Source: Caballeronia cordobensis
GTDB taxonomy: Bacteria > Pseudomonadota > Gammaproteobacteria > Burkholderiales > Burkholderiaceae
DNA: 64,000 nucleotides
NCBI RefSeq assembly: GCF_001544575.2
Contig: NZ_FCNY02000004.1
Span: forward strand, 310,001 to 374,000
Direction of reading: 5' to 3'
The notes under the pieces were generated by a model. It had not been told where the DNA came from and did not search any database. It saw nothing but the letters and a program-made list of their open reading frames with translations. The position numbers were made by a program, and so were the translations under genes. Position 1 is the stretch's first letter. Every line of letters starts with the position of its first letter. Shown one piece after another: positions 18,240 to 27,912 of this stretch.

Positions 18240-19178
18240 TCAGGGCAGCGTCACGTCGCGAAAGCCGAGCGCGCGCATCGCGGGCTCGTCGCTCACGCGA
18301 ATCAGTTGCGCCTGTTCCGACAGGCTCTCGATCGCGAAGGCATGCCAGCAAGGAATGGCGATGACATCGCCGCGCGTAAGCTCGACGGCGCCGAGCGGCT
18401 CGACCGTGAACCGCACGTGGCCGCTCATCACCGTGTAGAGGTTGTTGTCGATGCGCGGACGCGCTTCGCGCCGTTCGCCGTGCGCGAGGCCGATCGACTG
18501 CACGCCGATGGTCTTCAGACACTCGGCGGCGAGATCGAACGTGCCGTGCTCGCGCGCGCCGCGCTCCAGATCGGCGCGCTTGTGACGCATCGGCGAATCC
18601 GGTTCGTGCGATGTCACCGGTTCGTTGCGCTGCGGATGATCCTCGAAGAACATGCATTCGAGGTTCTGCACGAGCGGCACATCGAGAAAGTCGATCCAGA
18701 ACGCGGGCTCGTCGCCGAAGTTGCTGTGGCCGTGCCAGTGCCACGACGGCGTGAACACCACATCGCCGGGCGCGACGTCTATCTGCACGCCGTTGACGAT
18801 CGTGAACGTGCGCTCGCCCGCATCGAGAATCAGGCGCAGCGCGTTGGGCGAATGCCGGTGCGAACGCGCGGTCTCGCCGGGCAGCACGAGCTGATATGCG
18901 GCCACCAGATTGCGGCAGGTCGGGTAGATGTTGTCCGCGATCGGATCGACCATGATCAGATTGCGCCGCTCGGCCTGCTCCGGCGAGACGAACGCGCACG
19001 CGGCATCGAGCGCGGCGCGGGCGTCGGCATAGCGCCACACGGCGGGCACGAAGCGCGGGCGCGGCGCCGGCCACATCTGCGGCGCTTTCTTCGCCCAGCC
19101 CGGCGAGAGCGCGCGGGCCTGCAAGTCATCGAAGTAACCTTCGGGCGCGGTGGGCGCCTGCGTGACGGTGTGCGACAT
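18240..19178 (-). CDS. gentisate 1,2-dioxygenase-like bicupin ring-cleavage dioxygenase
   Basis: A 312-aa bicupin of the gentisate / salicylate / 1-hydroxy-2-naphthoate dioxygenase family. The N-terminal cupin contains the predicted Fe(II) ligands in ARSHRHSPNALR and in SWHWHGHSN. The C-terminal cupin (YTVMSGHVRFTVEPLG, IAIPCWHAFAIES) is less conserved. These enzymes cleave the aromatic ring of hydroxybenzoates next to the carboxylate. ATG 19178 follows AGGAAA. Length is a little below the usual roughly 340-370 aa. Its neighbours, a ring hydroxylase and an FAH hydrolase, form a gentisate-type trio. Confidence 0.85.
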   Translation of the reverse strand: MSHTVTQAPTAPEGYFDDLQARALSPGWAKKAPQMWPAPRPRFVPAVWRYADARAALDAACAFVSPEQAERRNLIMVDPIADNIYPTCRNLVAAYQLVLPGETARSHRHSPNALRLILDAGERTFTIVNGVQIDVAPGDVVFTPSWHWHGHSNFGDEPAFWIDFLDVPLVQNLECMFFEDHPQRNEPVTSHEPDSPMRHKRADLERGAREHGTFDLAAECLKTIGVQSIGLAHGERREARPRIDNNLYTVMSGHVRFTVEPLGAVELTRGDVIAIPCWHAFAIESLSEQAQLIRVSDEPAMRALGFRDVTLP

Positions 19179-19220
19179 CGCGGTTTCCTGTTCGTTTGTC
19201 TGCATGCGAAGCGGCACGCG

Positions 19221-20126
19221 TTACACCGCGAGACCGGCTTTCGCCTCGTCCCACACGGCGTGCGCGCCGAGTTCGCCCTGACGCACCTGGAGCGTCATCG
19301 CGCCGACGCCGTCGATCACGATCTCCAGCACGTCGCCGTCCTCGACGGGACCGACGCCCGCCGGCGTGCCGCTCGCGATGATGTCGCCCGGTTCGAGCGT
19401 CATCACAGCCGAGGACATCGCGATCATCTCGGGAATATCGACGATCAGATTGCGCGTCGATGCCGACTGACGCTCCTCGCCGTTCACGAAGAGACGCATC
19501 TCGATGTTGTCGAAATCGGCGATTTCATCGGCGGTCGTGATCCACGGCCCGGTCGGGCAGAACGTATCGAAGGACTTGCGCATCACGCGCTCTTCCTTGC
19601 CGCGCACGACCATGTCGAGCAGGCACGTGAAGCCGAACACGTAGTCGCGCGCATCGGCCCGCGTCACGCCGCGCCCTCGCTTGCCGATCACCATGCCGAG
19701 CTCGCATTCGTGATGAATCTCGCGGCCCGCGAGCGGCGGCAGAACGATGTCGTCCGCCGGTCCGCTCAGGCTCGAATTCGCCTTCAGGAAGAAGCCCTGA
19801 CCGCTCGCCTTGTACGTCGAAATCACGCCGCTGCCTGCGCCGTGCTTCATCTCGTCGATATGCGCGTGATAGTTCGCCGGAAACGCGACGATCTTGTTCG
19901 GCCATTGCACGGGCGCTTCGAGGCGCACGTCGGCGAGCGGCCTGCTGTCGAGCCGTATCAGCGCATCGCGCAGCGCGGGACCGCGCGCCTGCCAGTCCGC
20001 GATCAGACGCACCATGCCGACGGGCGGCCATGCGCCCGGCTGCGCGCCCGCGAGATCGGTGATATCGATGACGCGCTCGCCATCCACCATCCCGATACGG
20101 CCTCGATCGAATGTGACGAGTTTCAT
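19221..20126 (-). CDS. fumarylacetoacetate hydrolase-family protein (fumarylpyruvate hydrolase-like)
   Basis: A 301-aa FAH-fold protein that cleaves C-C bonds in diketo acids. Metal-binding acids appear in IHHECELGMVIGKRG and FGFTCLLDMVVRG, and the C-terminal GDIIASGTPAGVGPVEDGD is the family hallmark. ATG 20126 overlaps the hydroxylase stop by 4 bp (ATGA). Following a gentisate-type dioxygenase it would hydrolyse the (fumaryl)pyruvate-like ring-cleavage product. Whether an isomerase is needed is not clear; no maleylpyruvate isomerase was seen nearby. Confidence 0.9.
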   Translation of the reverse strand: MKLVTFDRGRIGMVDGERVIDITDLAGAQPGAWPPVGMVRLIADWQARGPALRDALIRLDSRPLADVRLEAPVQWPNKIVAFPANYHAHIDEMKHGAGSGVISTYKASGQGFFLKANSSLSGPADDIVLPPLAGREIHHECELGMVIGKRGRGVTRADARDYVFGFTCLLDMVVRGKEERVMRKSFDTFCPTGPWITTADEIADFDNIEMRLFVNGEERQSASTRNLIVDIPEMIAMSSAVMTLEPGDIIASGTPAGVGPVEDGDVLEIVIDGVGAMTLQVRQGELGAHAVWDEAKAGLAV

Positions 20127-21802
20127 CGCGTGGCCACCTCTTCGGTCACGACCGCTTCCGGCCTGACGGGATACACGCCGCGAATCACGTCGATCAATGC
20201 CTGCGACTCTTCGGGCGCCGCGTCGGCGCGCCATGCCACGTGGCCATCCGGACGCACGAGCACGAGTGCGCGCTCGTACGCGGCGCGTGCCGCGTCATTG
20301 CCGATATCGACGACCGCGAAGGGCACGCCCGCGCGTTGCGCCGCGTCGCGCAGCGGGTCCACGTCGAGCGATGCGTCGAAGCGCAGCAGCACGAAGTCCC
20401 GGCCGAACAGATCGAGCGTGGAGCGGCCCGGCGCGAGCCACACATGCGGCGCGCGATGGCCGGGACGCGAAGTCTGCACATAGGTGCTGACCGTGTCCTC
20501 GGGCTCGGGTGTGCCATCGGGAACCACGATCGACGACCCTTCGTAGCGGAAGCCCAGATGGATGCCGATCGTGTACCACTCGCGCTTCATCATCGCGGTG
20601 TAGGCGTCGCCGAACACGCGGCGCGCTTCGTCGCCCGCTTCGCCCGGCTCGAACACGGCGGCGCTCAGGTTCTTGCGCGGCGTGAGCATCAGCTTGAGAT
20701 TGCTGGTCGCCTCGTTCACGTTGCGGATCGCCACGGGCCGGCGCTCGAACTCGTACGTGTCGAGCAGATGCGCGCCGCCCCAGCCCTCGACCATCGCCTG
20801 CAGTTTCCAGCCGAGATCGACGGCGTCCTGAATGCCCATGTTCATGCCGAAGCCGCCCGTCGGCGAAGTCAGATGCGCGGCGTCGCCCGCGATCTTCACG
20901 CGCGCTGTGCCGTAGTCGTCGGCGACGAGCTGGCGGCGAATCCACGGCATCACGGAGATGATCCTGAACTCGACATCGTCGCGGCCCACCGCGCGCTTGA
21001 ACGCCGCGGCCACATCGTCTTCGGAGAGCGTGCGCATCTCGCCGTCGCCGACGATGGAAAAGCGCCACCAGTCGCGGCCGTTGATCGCAACCACCGTGCT
21101 CCATGTCCCTTCCGGCCCGATGAAGATATAGCGATAGCCCGGCTTCTTGTCGTGCAGCGCTTCGAGTCCCTTGCACTCGATGATCGCGTTGGTCGTATAG
21201 GTCAGCGCGGGCGTGCCCGTCATGCGGATGCCGAGCGTCTCCTTCACGCGGCTCGCGCCGCCATCGCAACCGACGAGATACTGGCACTCGATCGTCTCTT
21301 CCCTGCCCGATGCGAGATCGCGCACGGTAACCGAAACCCCGTCGTCACGCTCTTCATGCGACACGTACTCGGTGCTGTAGCGGATCTGCACCTTGCCTGT
21401 CTTTTTCGCGAAGCGCGTCAGCACGGGGTCGAAAAAATTCTGCGGGCAGCGTTCGCGCTTTTGCGGGCTCTGCTCGGGGCGCGCTTCATCGCGCACGCTC
21501 GGAAAGCGCTCACGGCCGAATTCGTAGCCGCCGGCCAGTTGCGAGACCCAGGCGTAATCCTGCGGATAGTCGCGGTTGTAACCCGCGTTTTCGACATCGT
21601 CGACGATGCCCCAGCGGCGGCAGAACTCCATCGTTCGAATGCCGACCATGTCCATCTTGGGCTGGAATACCATGCCGTCGCCGCGCTCGACGAGCACGCA
21701 GGGTATGCCTCGCCAGCCGAGATCGCCCGCAAGGGAAAGGCCGACCGGCCCCGCTCCGATAATGACGACCGGGGCGTGCCCGCTCGCTTCGATTTGCGCC
21801 AT
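20123..21802 (-). CDS. FAD-dependent aromatic-ring monooxygenase (PheA/TfdB/MhpA type)
   Basis: A 559-aa class A flavoprotein hydroxylase. Motifs are VVIIGAGPVGLSLAGDLGW (FAD), a DG-type motif in YLVGCDGGASRVKETLG and VKIAGDAAHLTSPTGGFGMN (GD motif). A C-terminal thioredoxin-like domain (FDASLDVDPLRDAAQRAGV region) is typical of phenol and 3-hydroxyphenylpropionate hydroxylases. ATG 21802 has GGAG nine bases upstream; in-frame ATGs at 21817 and 21820 sit too close to a GGAG. It heads the eleven-gene minus-strand operon, and presumably introduces the hydroxyl needed by the ring-cleavage dioxygenase. Confidence 0.92.
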   Translation of the reverse strand: MAQIEASGHAPVVIIGAGPVGLSLAGDLGWRGIPCVLVERGDGMVFQPKMDMVGIRTMEFCRRWGIVDDVENAGYNRDYPQDYAWVSQLAGGYEFGRERFPSVRDEARPEQSPQKRERCPQNFFDPVLTRFAKKTGKVQIRYSTEYVSHEERDDGVSVTVRDLASGREETIECQYLVGCDGGASRVKETLGIRMTGTPALTYTTNAIIECKGLEALHDKKPGYRYIFIGPEGTWSTVVAINGRDWWRFSIVGDGEMRTLSEDDVAAAFKRAVGRDDVEFRIISVMPWIRRQLVADDYGTARVKIAGDAAHLTSPTGGFGMNMGIQDAVDLGWKLQAMVEGWGGAHLLDTYEFERRPVAIRNVNEATSNLKLMLTPRKNLSAAVFEPGEAGDEARRVFGDAYTAMMKREWYTIGIHLGFRYEGSSIVVPDGTPEPEDTVSTYVQTSRPGHRAPHVWLAPGRSTLDLFGRDFVLLRFDASLDVDPLRDAAQRAGVPFAVVDIGNDAARAAYERALVLVRPDGHVAWRADAAPEESQALIDVIRGVYPVRPEAVVTEEVATR

Positions 21803-21889
21803 AGCTGAATGCTCCATCATGCTCCACGTGTCGTTAGAACCTACGTCGCACCGCCCGGCCTTGCGACGGCGGCACCTCGATGTGAAGCC

Positions 21890-21931
21890 ACTCTAGCAAG
21901 CACCCCCGCGCCTCGACCAATACTGTTTGCA
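21890..21931 (-). promoter_or_regulatory. candidate promoter with shared regulon motif, copy b
   Basis: On the minus strand the motif TGCAAACAGTATTGG (21931 to 21917) runs into TTGGTC, followed after 19 nt by TAGAGT (21895-21890), a plausible -35/-10 pair for the operon starting at 21802. Upstream are two TCCTCTG direct repeats with a 10-bp period, a geometry used by AraC-type activators. It is divergent from copy c, about 50 bp away. Confidence 0.5.
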
Positions 21932-21977
21932 GAGGAATTCAGAGGATTTCCCTCTGATACGCACGCAAGTTTCTTCC

Positions 21978-22031
21978 TCTCAATGGATCGGAAAAACGTA
22001 TTGGTTTCAGGCCGACAGGCATGGCTATCCT
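21978..22031 (+). promoter_or_regulatory. candidate promoter with shared regulon motif, copy c
   Basis: Positions 21978-22005 contain TCTCAATGGATCGG, then AAAAACGTATTGGT. This 28-bp string is repeated exactly, inverted, at 30825-30852. TTGGTT at 22001 is followed after 19 nt by TATCCT (22026-22031), a plausible -35/-10. It faces the MFS-etfBA-mmgE operon. Confidence 0.55.
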
Positions 22032-22236
22032 GTGAAACAGCCGACGGGCCGATACGCCCCGGCAGCCGACAAAAGACAAGATCAGGAGACACGACGCCAT
22101 GCCCACGATCCGCAGCGGTTGATTTCGCCGCGCAGCCGCCCTTCCATCAGACCGGCGAGTCCTCTCGCACGGCCATCGATTCGCTTCCGCGCCGCATTTG
22201 TTCGGTTTTCGCGGCGCCGCCTTCCGAAGGTTCACC

Positions 22237-23892
22237 ATGACCACCCATGAACGTCCCTGGTATCGCTGGTATGTGCTGTTCATCCTGACGCTGATCTACG
22301 CCTTCAGTTACGTCGACCGGCAAATCGTGACCATCCTCGCGCCGTATCTGAAGAAGGATCTGGGCGTGTCCGACGCGCAGCTCGGCCTGCTCTACGGCAC
22401 GTCCTTCGCGCTGTTCTACTGCGTGTTCGGCATTCCGCTCGCGCGTCTCGCCGATGGATGGAGCCGCGTGCGCACGCTCGCGCTCGGGCTGTCGTTCTGG
22501 TCGCTGATGACCGCGCTCTCCGGCTTGTCGCGCAACTTCGTGCAACTGGGCACGGCGCGCATCGGCGTGGGCATCGGCGAGGCGAGCGCGACGCCCGCCG
22601 CCGTCTCGCTGCTCGGCGACTACTTCGAGCGCGCGCGGCGCGGCACGGTGCTCGCGCTCTATTCCGTCGGCGTGTATGTCGGCGCGGGTGCATCGCTTGC
22701 GATCGGCGGCTCGATCGTGTCGGCATGGGAACGCACCTTCGCGAACGGCAACGCGCCGCTCGGACTGACGGGCTGGCAGGCGTCGTTCATCGGCGTCGGC
22801 GTGCCGGGCATGCTGTTCGCGCTGATCGTGATCCTCACGGTGCGCGAGCCGGTGCGCGGCCGGCTCGACACCGTGCCCGCGAAAAAGGACCCGCATCCGT
22901 TCGCGAGCGCGCTGCGCGATCTCGGCTCGATGGTGCCGCCGTGGAGCTGGCTGCGGCTGCAGGCGCTCGGCGCGCCGCGCCGCGAGTACGCACGCAACTT
23001 CGTCTATCTGCTCGTGTCCGTCGCGCTCGTGATCGTGGCCACGTGGGGCACGAACCAGGTGCTCTCGGCGGGCCGCAAGGCCGTGATCGCGACGGTCGGC
23101 GGCGTCGACATCACGAGCAACCTCGTGCAGTGGATCGCCATCGCGGTCGCGTTCTACGTGTGCTCCAACTGGTATCAGGCGACGCGGCTCGGCGATGCCT
23201 ACGCGCACCGTCTCATCACGGGATCGCGGACCTTCGCCGCCGTCACCGTCGCGGGCGCATTCCTCGCGTTTGCGATGAACGCCGTCAACGCTTTCGTCTT
23301 CGTCTACGCGAGCCGCACGCTCGGCCTGACCGCGAGCGCCGGTCTGCATCTGGGCATCATCGCGATCATTGCGGGCGGCGCGGGCATCAGCGTGAGCGGC
23401 TACCTGTGCGACTGGGCCAAGCGCAAGCACGCATTCGGCCGTCTCTATTTCGTCTGCGTGACCGCGACGGCGTTCAGCGCGGCAAGCGTCGTGCAATACC
23501 TCACGCAAGACGTCACGGTGTTCTATTGCGCGTATGCGGTCGCGACGTTCTTCGTGCCGATGTGGTTCGGGCCGCTTCAGGCCACCACGCAGGATCTCGT
23601 CATTCCGCGTCTGCGCGGCACGGCGTTCGCCGCGTTTTCGCTCGGGCCGAACATCTTCGGTCTGGGGCTCGGGCCGTACTTCGTCGGCATCGTCAGCGAT
23701 GCATCCGGCGATCTGCGGCTCGCGATCCTTCTCGCCATCGGCGTGCTGCCCGTGTCGATCGGTGCGCTGCTGTTCGCGAGCCGTTCGCTGTTGCAGGGCG
23801 AAGCGGCCGCGCATGCCGAACTCGAACGCTTCAACGCCGAAACGCGCGACGAAGGCTACGTGGAAGTCAATAGCCCGCAACTCACGCACTAG
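22237..23892 (+). CDS. major facilitator superfamily transporter (spinster-like/aromatic acid type)
   Basis: A 551-aa inner-membrane carrier with about 12 predicted membrane segments. It starts MTTHERPWYRWYVLFILTLI; the first loop has YVDRQIVTILAPYLKKDLG and the second-helix motif is GIPLARLADGWSRVR. A long central loop (about residues 205-245) is typical of 6+6 MFS carriers. ATG 22237 is preceded by GAAGG; the open frame upstream lacks support. First gene of the etfBA unit, it probably imports the pathway substrate or a related organic acid. The sequence does not reveal the substrate. Confidence 0.9.
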   Translation: MTTHERPWYRWYVLFILTLIYAFSYVDRQIVTILAPYLKKDLGVSDAQLGLLYGTSFALFYCVFGIPLARLADGWSRVRTLALGLSFWSLMTALSGLSRNFVQLGTARIGVGIGEASATPAAVSLLGDYFERARRGTVLALYSVGVYVGAGASLAIGGSIVSAWERTFANGNAPLGLTGWQASFIGVGVPGMLFALIVILTVREPVRGRLDTVPAKKDPHPFASALRDLGSMVPPWSWLRLQALGAPRREYARNFVYLLVSVALVIVATWGTNQVLSAGRKAVIATVGGVDITSNLVQWIAIAVAFYVCSNWYQATRLGDAYAHRLITGSRTFAAVTVAGAFLAFAMNAVNAFVFVYASRTLGLTASAGLHLGIIAIIAGGAGISVSGYLCDWAKRKHAFGRLYFVCVTATAFSAASVVQYLTQDVTVFYCAYAVATFFVPMWFGPLQATTQDLVIPRLRGTAFAAFSLGPNIFGLGLGPYFVGIVSDASGDLRLAILLAIGVLPVSIGALLFASRSLLQGEAAAHAELERFNAETRDEGYVEVNSPQLTH

Positions 23893-23934
23893 CGGCGATT
23901 TTTCAAACAGGAGTCAGGCAATGAGGTCGTCAGC

Positions 23935-24690
23935 ATGAAGGTACTGGTTACGGTCAAACGCGTCGTCGATCACAACGTGAAGGTGCGCGTCAAATCGGAT
24001 CACAGCGGCGTGGAACTCGACAACGTGAAGATGTCGATCAATCCGTTCTGCGAAATCGCCGTCGAGGAGGCCGTGCGTCTGAAGGAAAAAGGCATCGCGA
24101 CGGAAATCGTCGCGGTGTCGGTGGGGGCCGCTGCCGCGCAGGAGCAGTTGCGCACGGCGCTCGCGATTGGCGCGGACCGCGCGATTCTGGTCGAGACGGC
24201 GCAGACGCCCGGCGCGCTCGCGGTCGCCAAGCTGTTGAAGGCCGTCGTCGAACGGGAAGCGCCGCAACTCGTCCTGCTCGGCAAGCAGGCGATCGACAGC
24301 GACAACAACCAGACCGGCCAGATGCTCGCCGCGCTGTTGAACTGGCCGCAAGGCACGTTCGCTTCCGGCGCCGACGTCGATGTCGCGGCGCAACGGGTGA
24401 CCGTAACCCGCGAAGTGGACGGCGGCCTGCAGACCGTATCGCTGCGGCTGCCCGCCGTCGTCACGGCCGATTTGCGTCTGAACGAGCCGCGCTACACGAC
24501 GCTGCCCAGCATCATGAAGGCGAAGAAGAAGCCGCTCGAATCGCTCGCGGCAAGCGCGTTGGGCGTCGCCGTCGAGACTTCCCTCGAAACACTGCGTGTC
24601 GAACCGCCCGCCGAGCGCAAGGGCGGCGTGAAGGTGACGTCCGTCACGCAACTCGTCGACAAGCTCAAGAACGAAGCAAAGGTGATCTGA
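23935..24690 (+). CDS. etfB: electron transfer flavoprotein beta subunit
   Basis: A 251-aa ETF beta subunit (the usual length is about 250). It opens [20 protein letters not shown], with [18 protein letters not shown], the [18 protein letters not shown] signature and [17 protein letters not shown] near the C-terminus. With EtfA it forms the soluble FAD/AMP heterodimer that accepts electrons from acyl-CoA dehydrogenases. The stop overlaps the etfA start by one base (TGATG). A second, catabolic copy in this island suggests dedicated service to the acyl-CoA dehydrogenase at 17073. Confidence 0.96.
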   Translation: MKVLVTVKRVVDHNVKVRVKSDHSGVELDNVKMSINPFCEIAVEEAVRLKEKGIATEIVAVSVGAAAAQEQLRTALAIGADRAILVETAQTPGALAVAKLLKAVVEREAPQLVLLGKQAIDSDNNQTGQMLAALLNWPQGTFASGADVDVAAQRVTVTREVDGGLQTVSLRLPAVVTADLRLNEPRYTTLPSIMKAKKKPLESLAASALGVAVETSLETLRVEPPAERKGGVKVTSVTQLVDKLKNEAKVI

Positions 24691-25619
24691 TGGCCATTCT
24701 CGTCATCGCGGAACATTCGAACGGCGCGCTCGGCGCGGCCACGTTGAACACCGTCACGGCGGCCCGGGCGATCGGCGGCGATATCGCGCTGCTCGTGGCC
24801 GGGCAGCATGTGCAGGACGTGGCGGCGCAAGCCCGTTGCATTGCGCACGTGAAGACGGTGCTGGTCGCCGATCACGCCGAGTATGCGCACCCGTTGCCCG
24901 AAAATCTCGCGTCGCTCGTCGTGTCGCTGGCGGCGGACTTTAGCCACATCCTGTGCGCTGCGAGTTCGCACGGCAAGAACGTGCTGCCGCGCATTGCCGC
25001 GCTGCTCGACACGGACCCCGTATCCGACGTCATCGCGGTCCTTTCCGCCGACACGTTCAAGCGCCCCATTTATGCGGGCAACGCGATCGCGACAGTGCGC
25101 TCGGGCGCGGCGATCAAGTGCGCAACCGTGCGCGCGACCGCGTTCGCGCCTGTCGATGCGGACGGCGGATGCGCCGGCATGGTGCCCGTCGCGAGCGCGG
25201 CGGAAAGCGGCACGTCCGTGTTCGTCGGCGAAAAGATGGCGCGCTCCGACCGCCCGGACCTCGGCGCGGCGCAAATTGTCGTAAGCGGCGGACGCGGCAT
25301 GCGAAGCGCGGAGCAGTTCGAGCTGCTCTACCCGCTCGCCGACAGGCTCGGCGCCGCGGTGGGCGCGTCGCGCGCCGCCGTCGATGCCGGCTTCGCGCCG
25401 AACGATCTGCAGGTCGGACAGACCGGCAAGATCGTCGCGCCGCAACTGTATGTCGCCGTCGGCATCTCGGGCGCGATCCAGCATCTCGCAGGCATGAAGG
25501 ACTCGAAGGTGATCGTCGCGATCAACAAGGATGCCGATGCGCCGATCTTCCAGGTAGCGGACTACGGCCTCGTCGGCGATCTCTTCGAAGCGCTGCCGCA
25601 ACTGCAGGACGCGCTATGA
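24690..25619 (+). CDS. etfA: electron transfer flavoprotein alpha subunit
   Basis: A 309-aa ETF alpha subunit. The C-terminal FAD domain shows [60 protein letters not shown] and [20 protein letters not shown], all family hallmarks. It binds FAD and docks with the ETF:ubiquinone oxidoreductase. The start codon overlaps the etfB stop. Together they carry electrons from acyl-CoA oxidation to the respiratory chain. Confidence 0.97.
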   Translation: MAILVIAEHSNGALGAATLNTVTAARAIGGDIALLVAGQHVQDVAAQARCIAHVKTVLVADHAEYAHPLPENLASLVVSLAADFSHILCAASSHGKNVLPRIAALLDTDPVSDVIAVLSADTFKRPIYAGNAIATVRSGAAIKCATVRATAFAPVDADGGCAGMVPVASAAESGTSVFVGEKMARSDRPDLGAAQIVVSGGRGMRSAEQFELLYPLADRLGAAVGASRAAVDAGFAPNDLQVGQTGKIVAPQLYVAVGISGAIQHLAGMKDSKVIVAINKDADAPIFQVADYGLVGDLFEALPQLQDAL

Positions 25620-25656
25620 CGCGCGCTCATTCAATGCCCATTCAGGAGTTCGCCGC

Positions 25657-27129
25657 ATGACCTCGCTCACGCAGACATTGGCCGATTTCACCGTGGAGAC
25701 GCGCTTCGACGATCTTCCCGCGCCCGTCGTGCATGAAACGAAACGCCTGCTGCTGGACACGATCGGCTGCGCGCTCGGCGCGGTCGATACGCCAAGCGGA
25801 AAAATCGCGCTCGACTATGTCGATATGCTCGGCGGCGCGCCGCATGCGAGCGTCGTCGGCGCGGCACGGCGCAGCTCCGCGACGGCGGCCGCGTATGCCA
25901 ACGCGCGGCTCGCCAACGTGCTCGACGCCGACGACACCTTCCCCACATCGACGCACTTCGGCAACGCCACGGTGTTTTCCGCGCTGGCGCTCGCCGAGCT
26001 CGACGGGCGCAACGGCCGCGATCTGCTCGGCGCGATCGCGGTGGGCTTCGATGTCGGCGCACGCATCGGAAGCTGGATGGGCGCGCCGATGCAGATCGAG
26101 AACGGCAAGGTGATCGGCTGGAACGAACTCGGCGGACCGGCCGCGACCATCGCCTGGGCGGCCATCGGCGCGTCGGCGAACATCGCGCGTCTCGATGGCG
26201 GGCAGGCCAATCACGCGTTCGGCATCGGCGCAAGCAACTCGCCGCAGCCTACGCTGCGCAAATGGGCGGAATCCGTCGAGCAGCCGATGTACAAATACGC
26301 CGATGCCGGCTGGTGCGCGGAGATCGGCGTATCGTCCGCGTTGCTTGCGCGGCTCGGCAGCACCGGCTTCAAGGACATACTCGACGGCGAGCATGCCTTC
26401 TGGAAGTTCTACGGCTCGCCCGGCCACGACGATCACGCGCTGCTCGCCGGCCTCGGGCAAGACTGGCAGATTCTGAATACCACCTACAAGCCCTGGCCTT
26501 GCTGCCGCTGGATTCATCATCCGCTGACCGCGTTTGCGCAACTGCTGGATCGGCACGCGCTGCGGCCCGATGACATCACGCGGGTCGTGGTGCGAGCGAA
26601 TCCGTTCGCGCTCACGCCCATCTTCCGTGAACAGCAGCCGCGCGATCTGCTGAGCGCCGAGTTCAGCCATGCGCACGCGCTCGCCGCCCTCGCCCATGCC
26701 GTTCCGCCGGGTCCGCGCTGGTACGACGCGGCAACCATGAACGACCCGCGCATCGCGGCGTTCCGCGAACGCGTGACGGTGACCGCCGAGCCGTCCTCGT
26801 CGAACATCGCCGAATGGATGACGGGCGGACAGTGGCGCGGCGTGCCCGGCGGTGTCGATATTCATGCGCGCGGCACCGTCTTCAGCGCGACGGCCGATCA
26901 CGCGACGGGCGACCCGTGGACCGACTCGACACGCTTTTCCGATGCGCAGATCCGCAGCAAGTTCGGCGTGATGGCCGGGCTCGATCCGGCAGGCGGAGGC
27001 CCGGAAGCACTTCAGCGCGCGGTGCGCGAGATGACGGACGTGGTGATGGCGCTCGATGCGTTGCCCGTCGAACGGCTCACCGCGAGTCTCGGCGAGCTGT
27101 GCCGGTCGATGCGCGCGCCAACGCAGTGA
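25657..27129 (+). CDS. MmgE/PrpD family protein
   Basis: A 490-aa protein of the MmgE/PrpD family (2-methylcitrate dehydratase, cis-aconitate decarboxylase and relatives). Typical segments are [40 protein letters not shown] and [20 protein letters not shown] 25657 follows AGGAG. It is the last gene of the MFS-etfBA unit, 37 bp downstream of etfA. It could dehydrate or isomerise a tricarboxylic or hydroxy-acid intermediate; a PrpF-family isomerase at 32017 is a possible companion. Not a standard prp operon, since prpB and prpC are absent. Confidence 0.88.
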   Translation: MTSLTQTLADFTVETRFDDLPAPVVHETKRLLLDTIGCALGAVDTPSGKIALDYVDMLGGAPHASVVGAARRSSATAAAYANARLANVLDADDTFPTSTHFGNATVFSALALAELDGRNGRDLLGAIAVGFDVGARIGSWMGAPMQIENGKVIGWNELGGPAATIAWAAIGASANIARLDGGQANHAFGIGASNSPQPTLRKWAESVEQPMYKYADAGWCAEIGVSSALLARLGSTGFKDILDGEHAFWKFYGSPGHDDHALLAGLGQDWQILNTTYKPWPCCRWIHHPLTAFAQLLDRHALRPDDITRVVVRANPFALTPIFREQQPRDLLSAEFSHAHALAALAHAVPPGPRWYDAATMNDPRIAAFRERVTVTAEPSSSNIAEWMTGGQWRGVPGGVDIHARGTVFSATADHATGDPWTDSTRFSDAQIRSKFGVMAGLDPAGGGPEALQRAVREMTDVVMALDALPVERLTASLGELCRSMRAPTQ

Positions 27130-27141
27130 GCGATGAACGGC

Positions 27142-27170
27142 CGGCGCGGTGCGCTCATGCCACCGCGCCG
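27142..27170. terminator. perfect 10-bp inverted repeat between convergent genes
   Basis: CGGCGCGGTG (27142-27151) pairs exactly with CACCGCGCCG (27161-27170) across a 9-nt loop holding the stop of the minus-strand SDR. It separates the converging MmgE/PrpD and SDR genes. There is no T-run, so it may be a bidirectional 3'-end hairpin rather than a strict intrinsic terminator. Confidence 0.5.
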
Positions 27171-27901
27171 CCATCCACCGGCAAGGCGACGCCCGTGACG
27201 AAGCTCGCCGCGTCCGAACACAGCCACGCGATGCATTCGGCGATCTCCTCGGGCTCGCCGATGCGTCCCAGCGGATTCATCGTCGCTGCCAGCGCGGGCA
27301 GACCATCGCCGAATTTGCGTTCGACGAACGGCGTGCGCACGAGCCCCGGACACACGGCGTTGATGCGTATGCCGTGCCGCGCGTAATCGACCGCAGCCGA
27401 ACGCGTCAGTCCGAGCACACCGTGCTTGCCCGCCGTGTAGATCGCGTGCCGGGGCTTGCCGACCAGCCCGGTGCGCGACGACACGTTGACGATCGCACCG
27501 CCGCTTCCCAGCATGGCCCGGATCTCATGCTGCATCGACAGAAATACGCCGCGCAGGTTGACCGACATGAGACGCGTCCAGTGTTCGGGCGTGGCGTCGG
27601 TCAGATCGATCGGCGTCTCGGACAAGCCTGCGTTGTTGACGGCGCAATCGATGCGGCCGTATTCGCGCAGCGTGCGCGCGATCATCGTTTCGATGGAGTC
27701 CGGACGAGTGACATCGGTCTCGATGAACAGGGCATCGCCGTGCTCGCGACGCAGACGTGATGCGAGCGCATCGCCCTCCTCGCGGCTCTGGTCCGCGATC
27801 ACGACACGCGCGCCCTCACGCGCGAACCACGCCGACGTCGCCCGGCCGATGCCCGACGCGCCGCCGGTGATCAACGCGACCTTGCCGGAGAAAGACGGCA
27901 T
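27155..27901 (-). CDS. short-chain dehydrogenase/reductase, third in the island
   Basis: A 248-aa SDR with TGGASGIG (residues 12-19), NNAG (89-92), Ser142, Tyr155 and Lys159 (YTAGK); Asp37 (VVIADQS) suggests NAD(H). The start is ambiguous: ATG 27901 has GGTGA eleven bases upstream, while ATG 27919 (MVNVPAMPSF) overlaps the P450 stop by 7 bp. It is the last gene of the unit MFS - P450 - SDR and likely oxidises the P450 product. Confidence 0.88.
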   Translation of the reverse strand: MPSFSGKVALITGGASGIGRATSAWFAREGARVVIADQSREEGDALASRLRREHGDALFIETDVTRPDSIETMIARTLREYGRIDCAVNNAGLSETPIDLTDATPEHWTRLMSVNLRGVFLSMQHEIRAMLGSGGAIVNVSSRTGLVGKPRHAIYTAGKHGVLGLTRSAAVDYARHGIRINAVCPGLVRTPFVERKFGDGLPALAATMNPLGRIGEPEEIAECIAWLCSDAASFVTGVALPVDGGAVA

Positions 27902-27912
27902 GGCGGGGACGT

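Larger units (their letters stand above)
21803..22236. other. 434-bp divergent regulatory region
   Basis: This region separates the hydroxylase operon (minus) from the MFS/etf operon (plus). It holds the back-to-back motif copies b and c. No convincing gene was found; a 7-codon ORF at about 22099 (MPTIRSG) follows an AGGAGA and could be a leader peptide or chance. Confidence 0.6.

Noticed and set aside
15510..20483. A 1657-codon open frame on the plus strand
   Set aside because: It lies antisense to five clear enzyme genes with strong motifs. Its translation is Arg/His-rich and lacks any domain; it is the high-GC shadow of those genes.
22099..22122. A 7-codon ORF with a Shine-Dalgarno before the MFS gene
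   Set aside because: Too short to support; it may be chance in a long leader. It is only mentioned within the intergenic entry.
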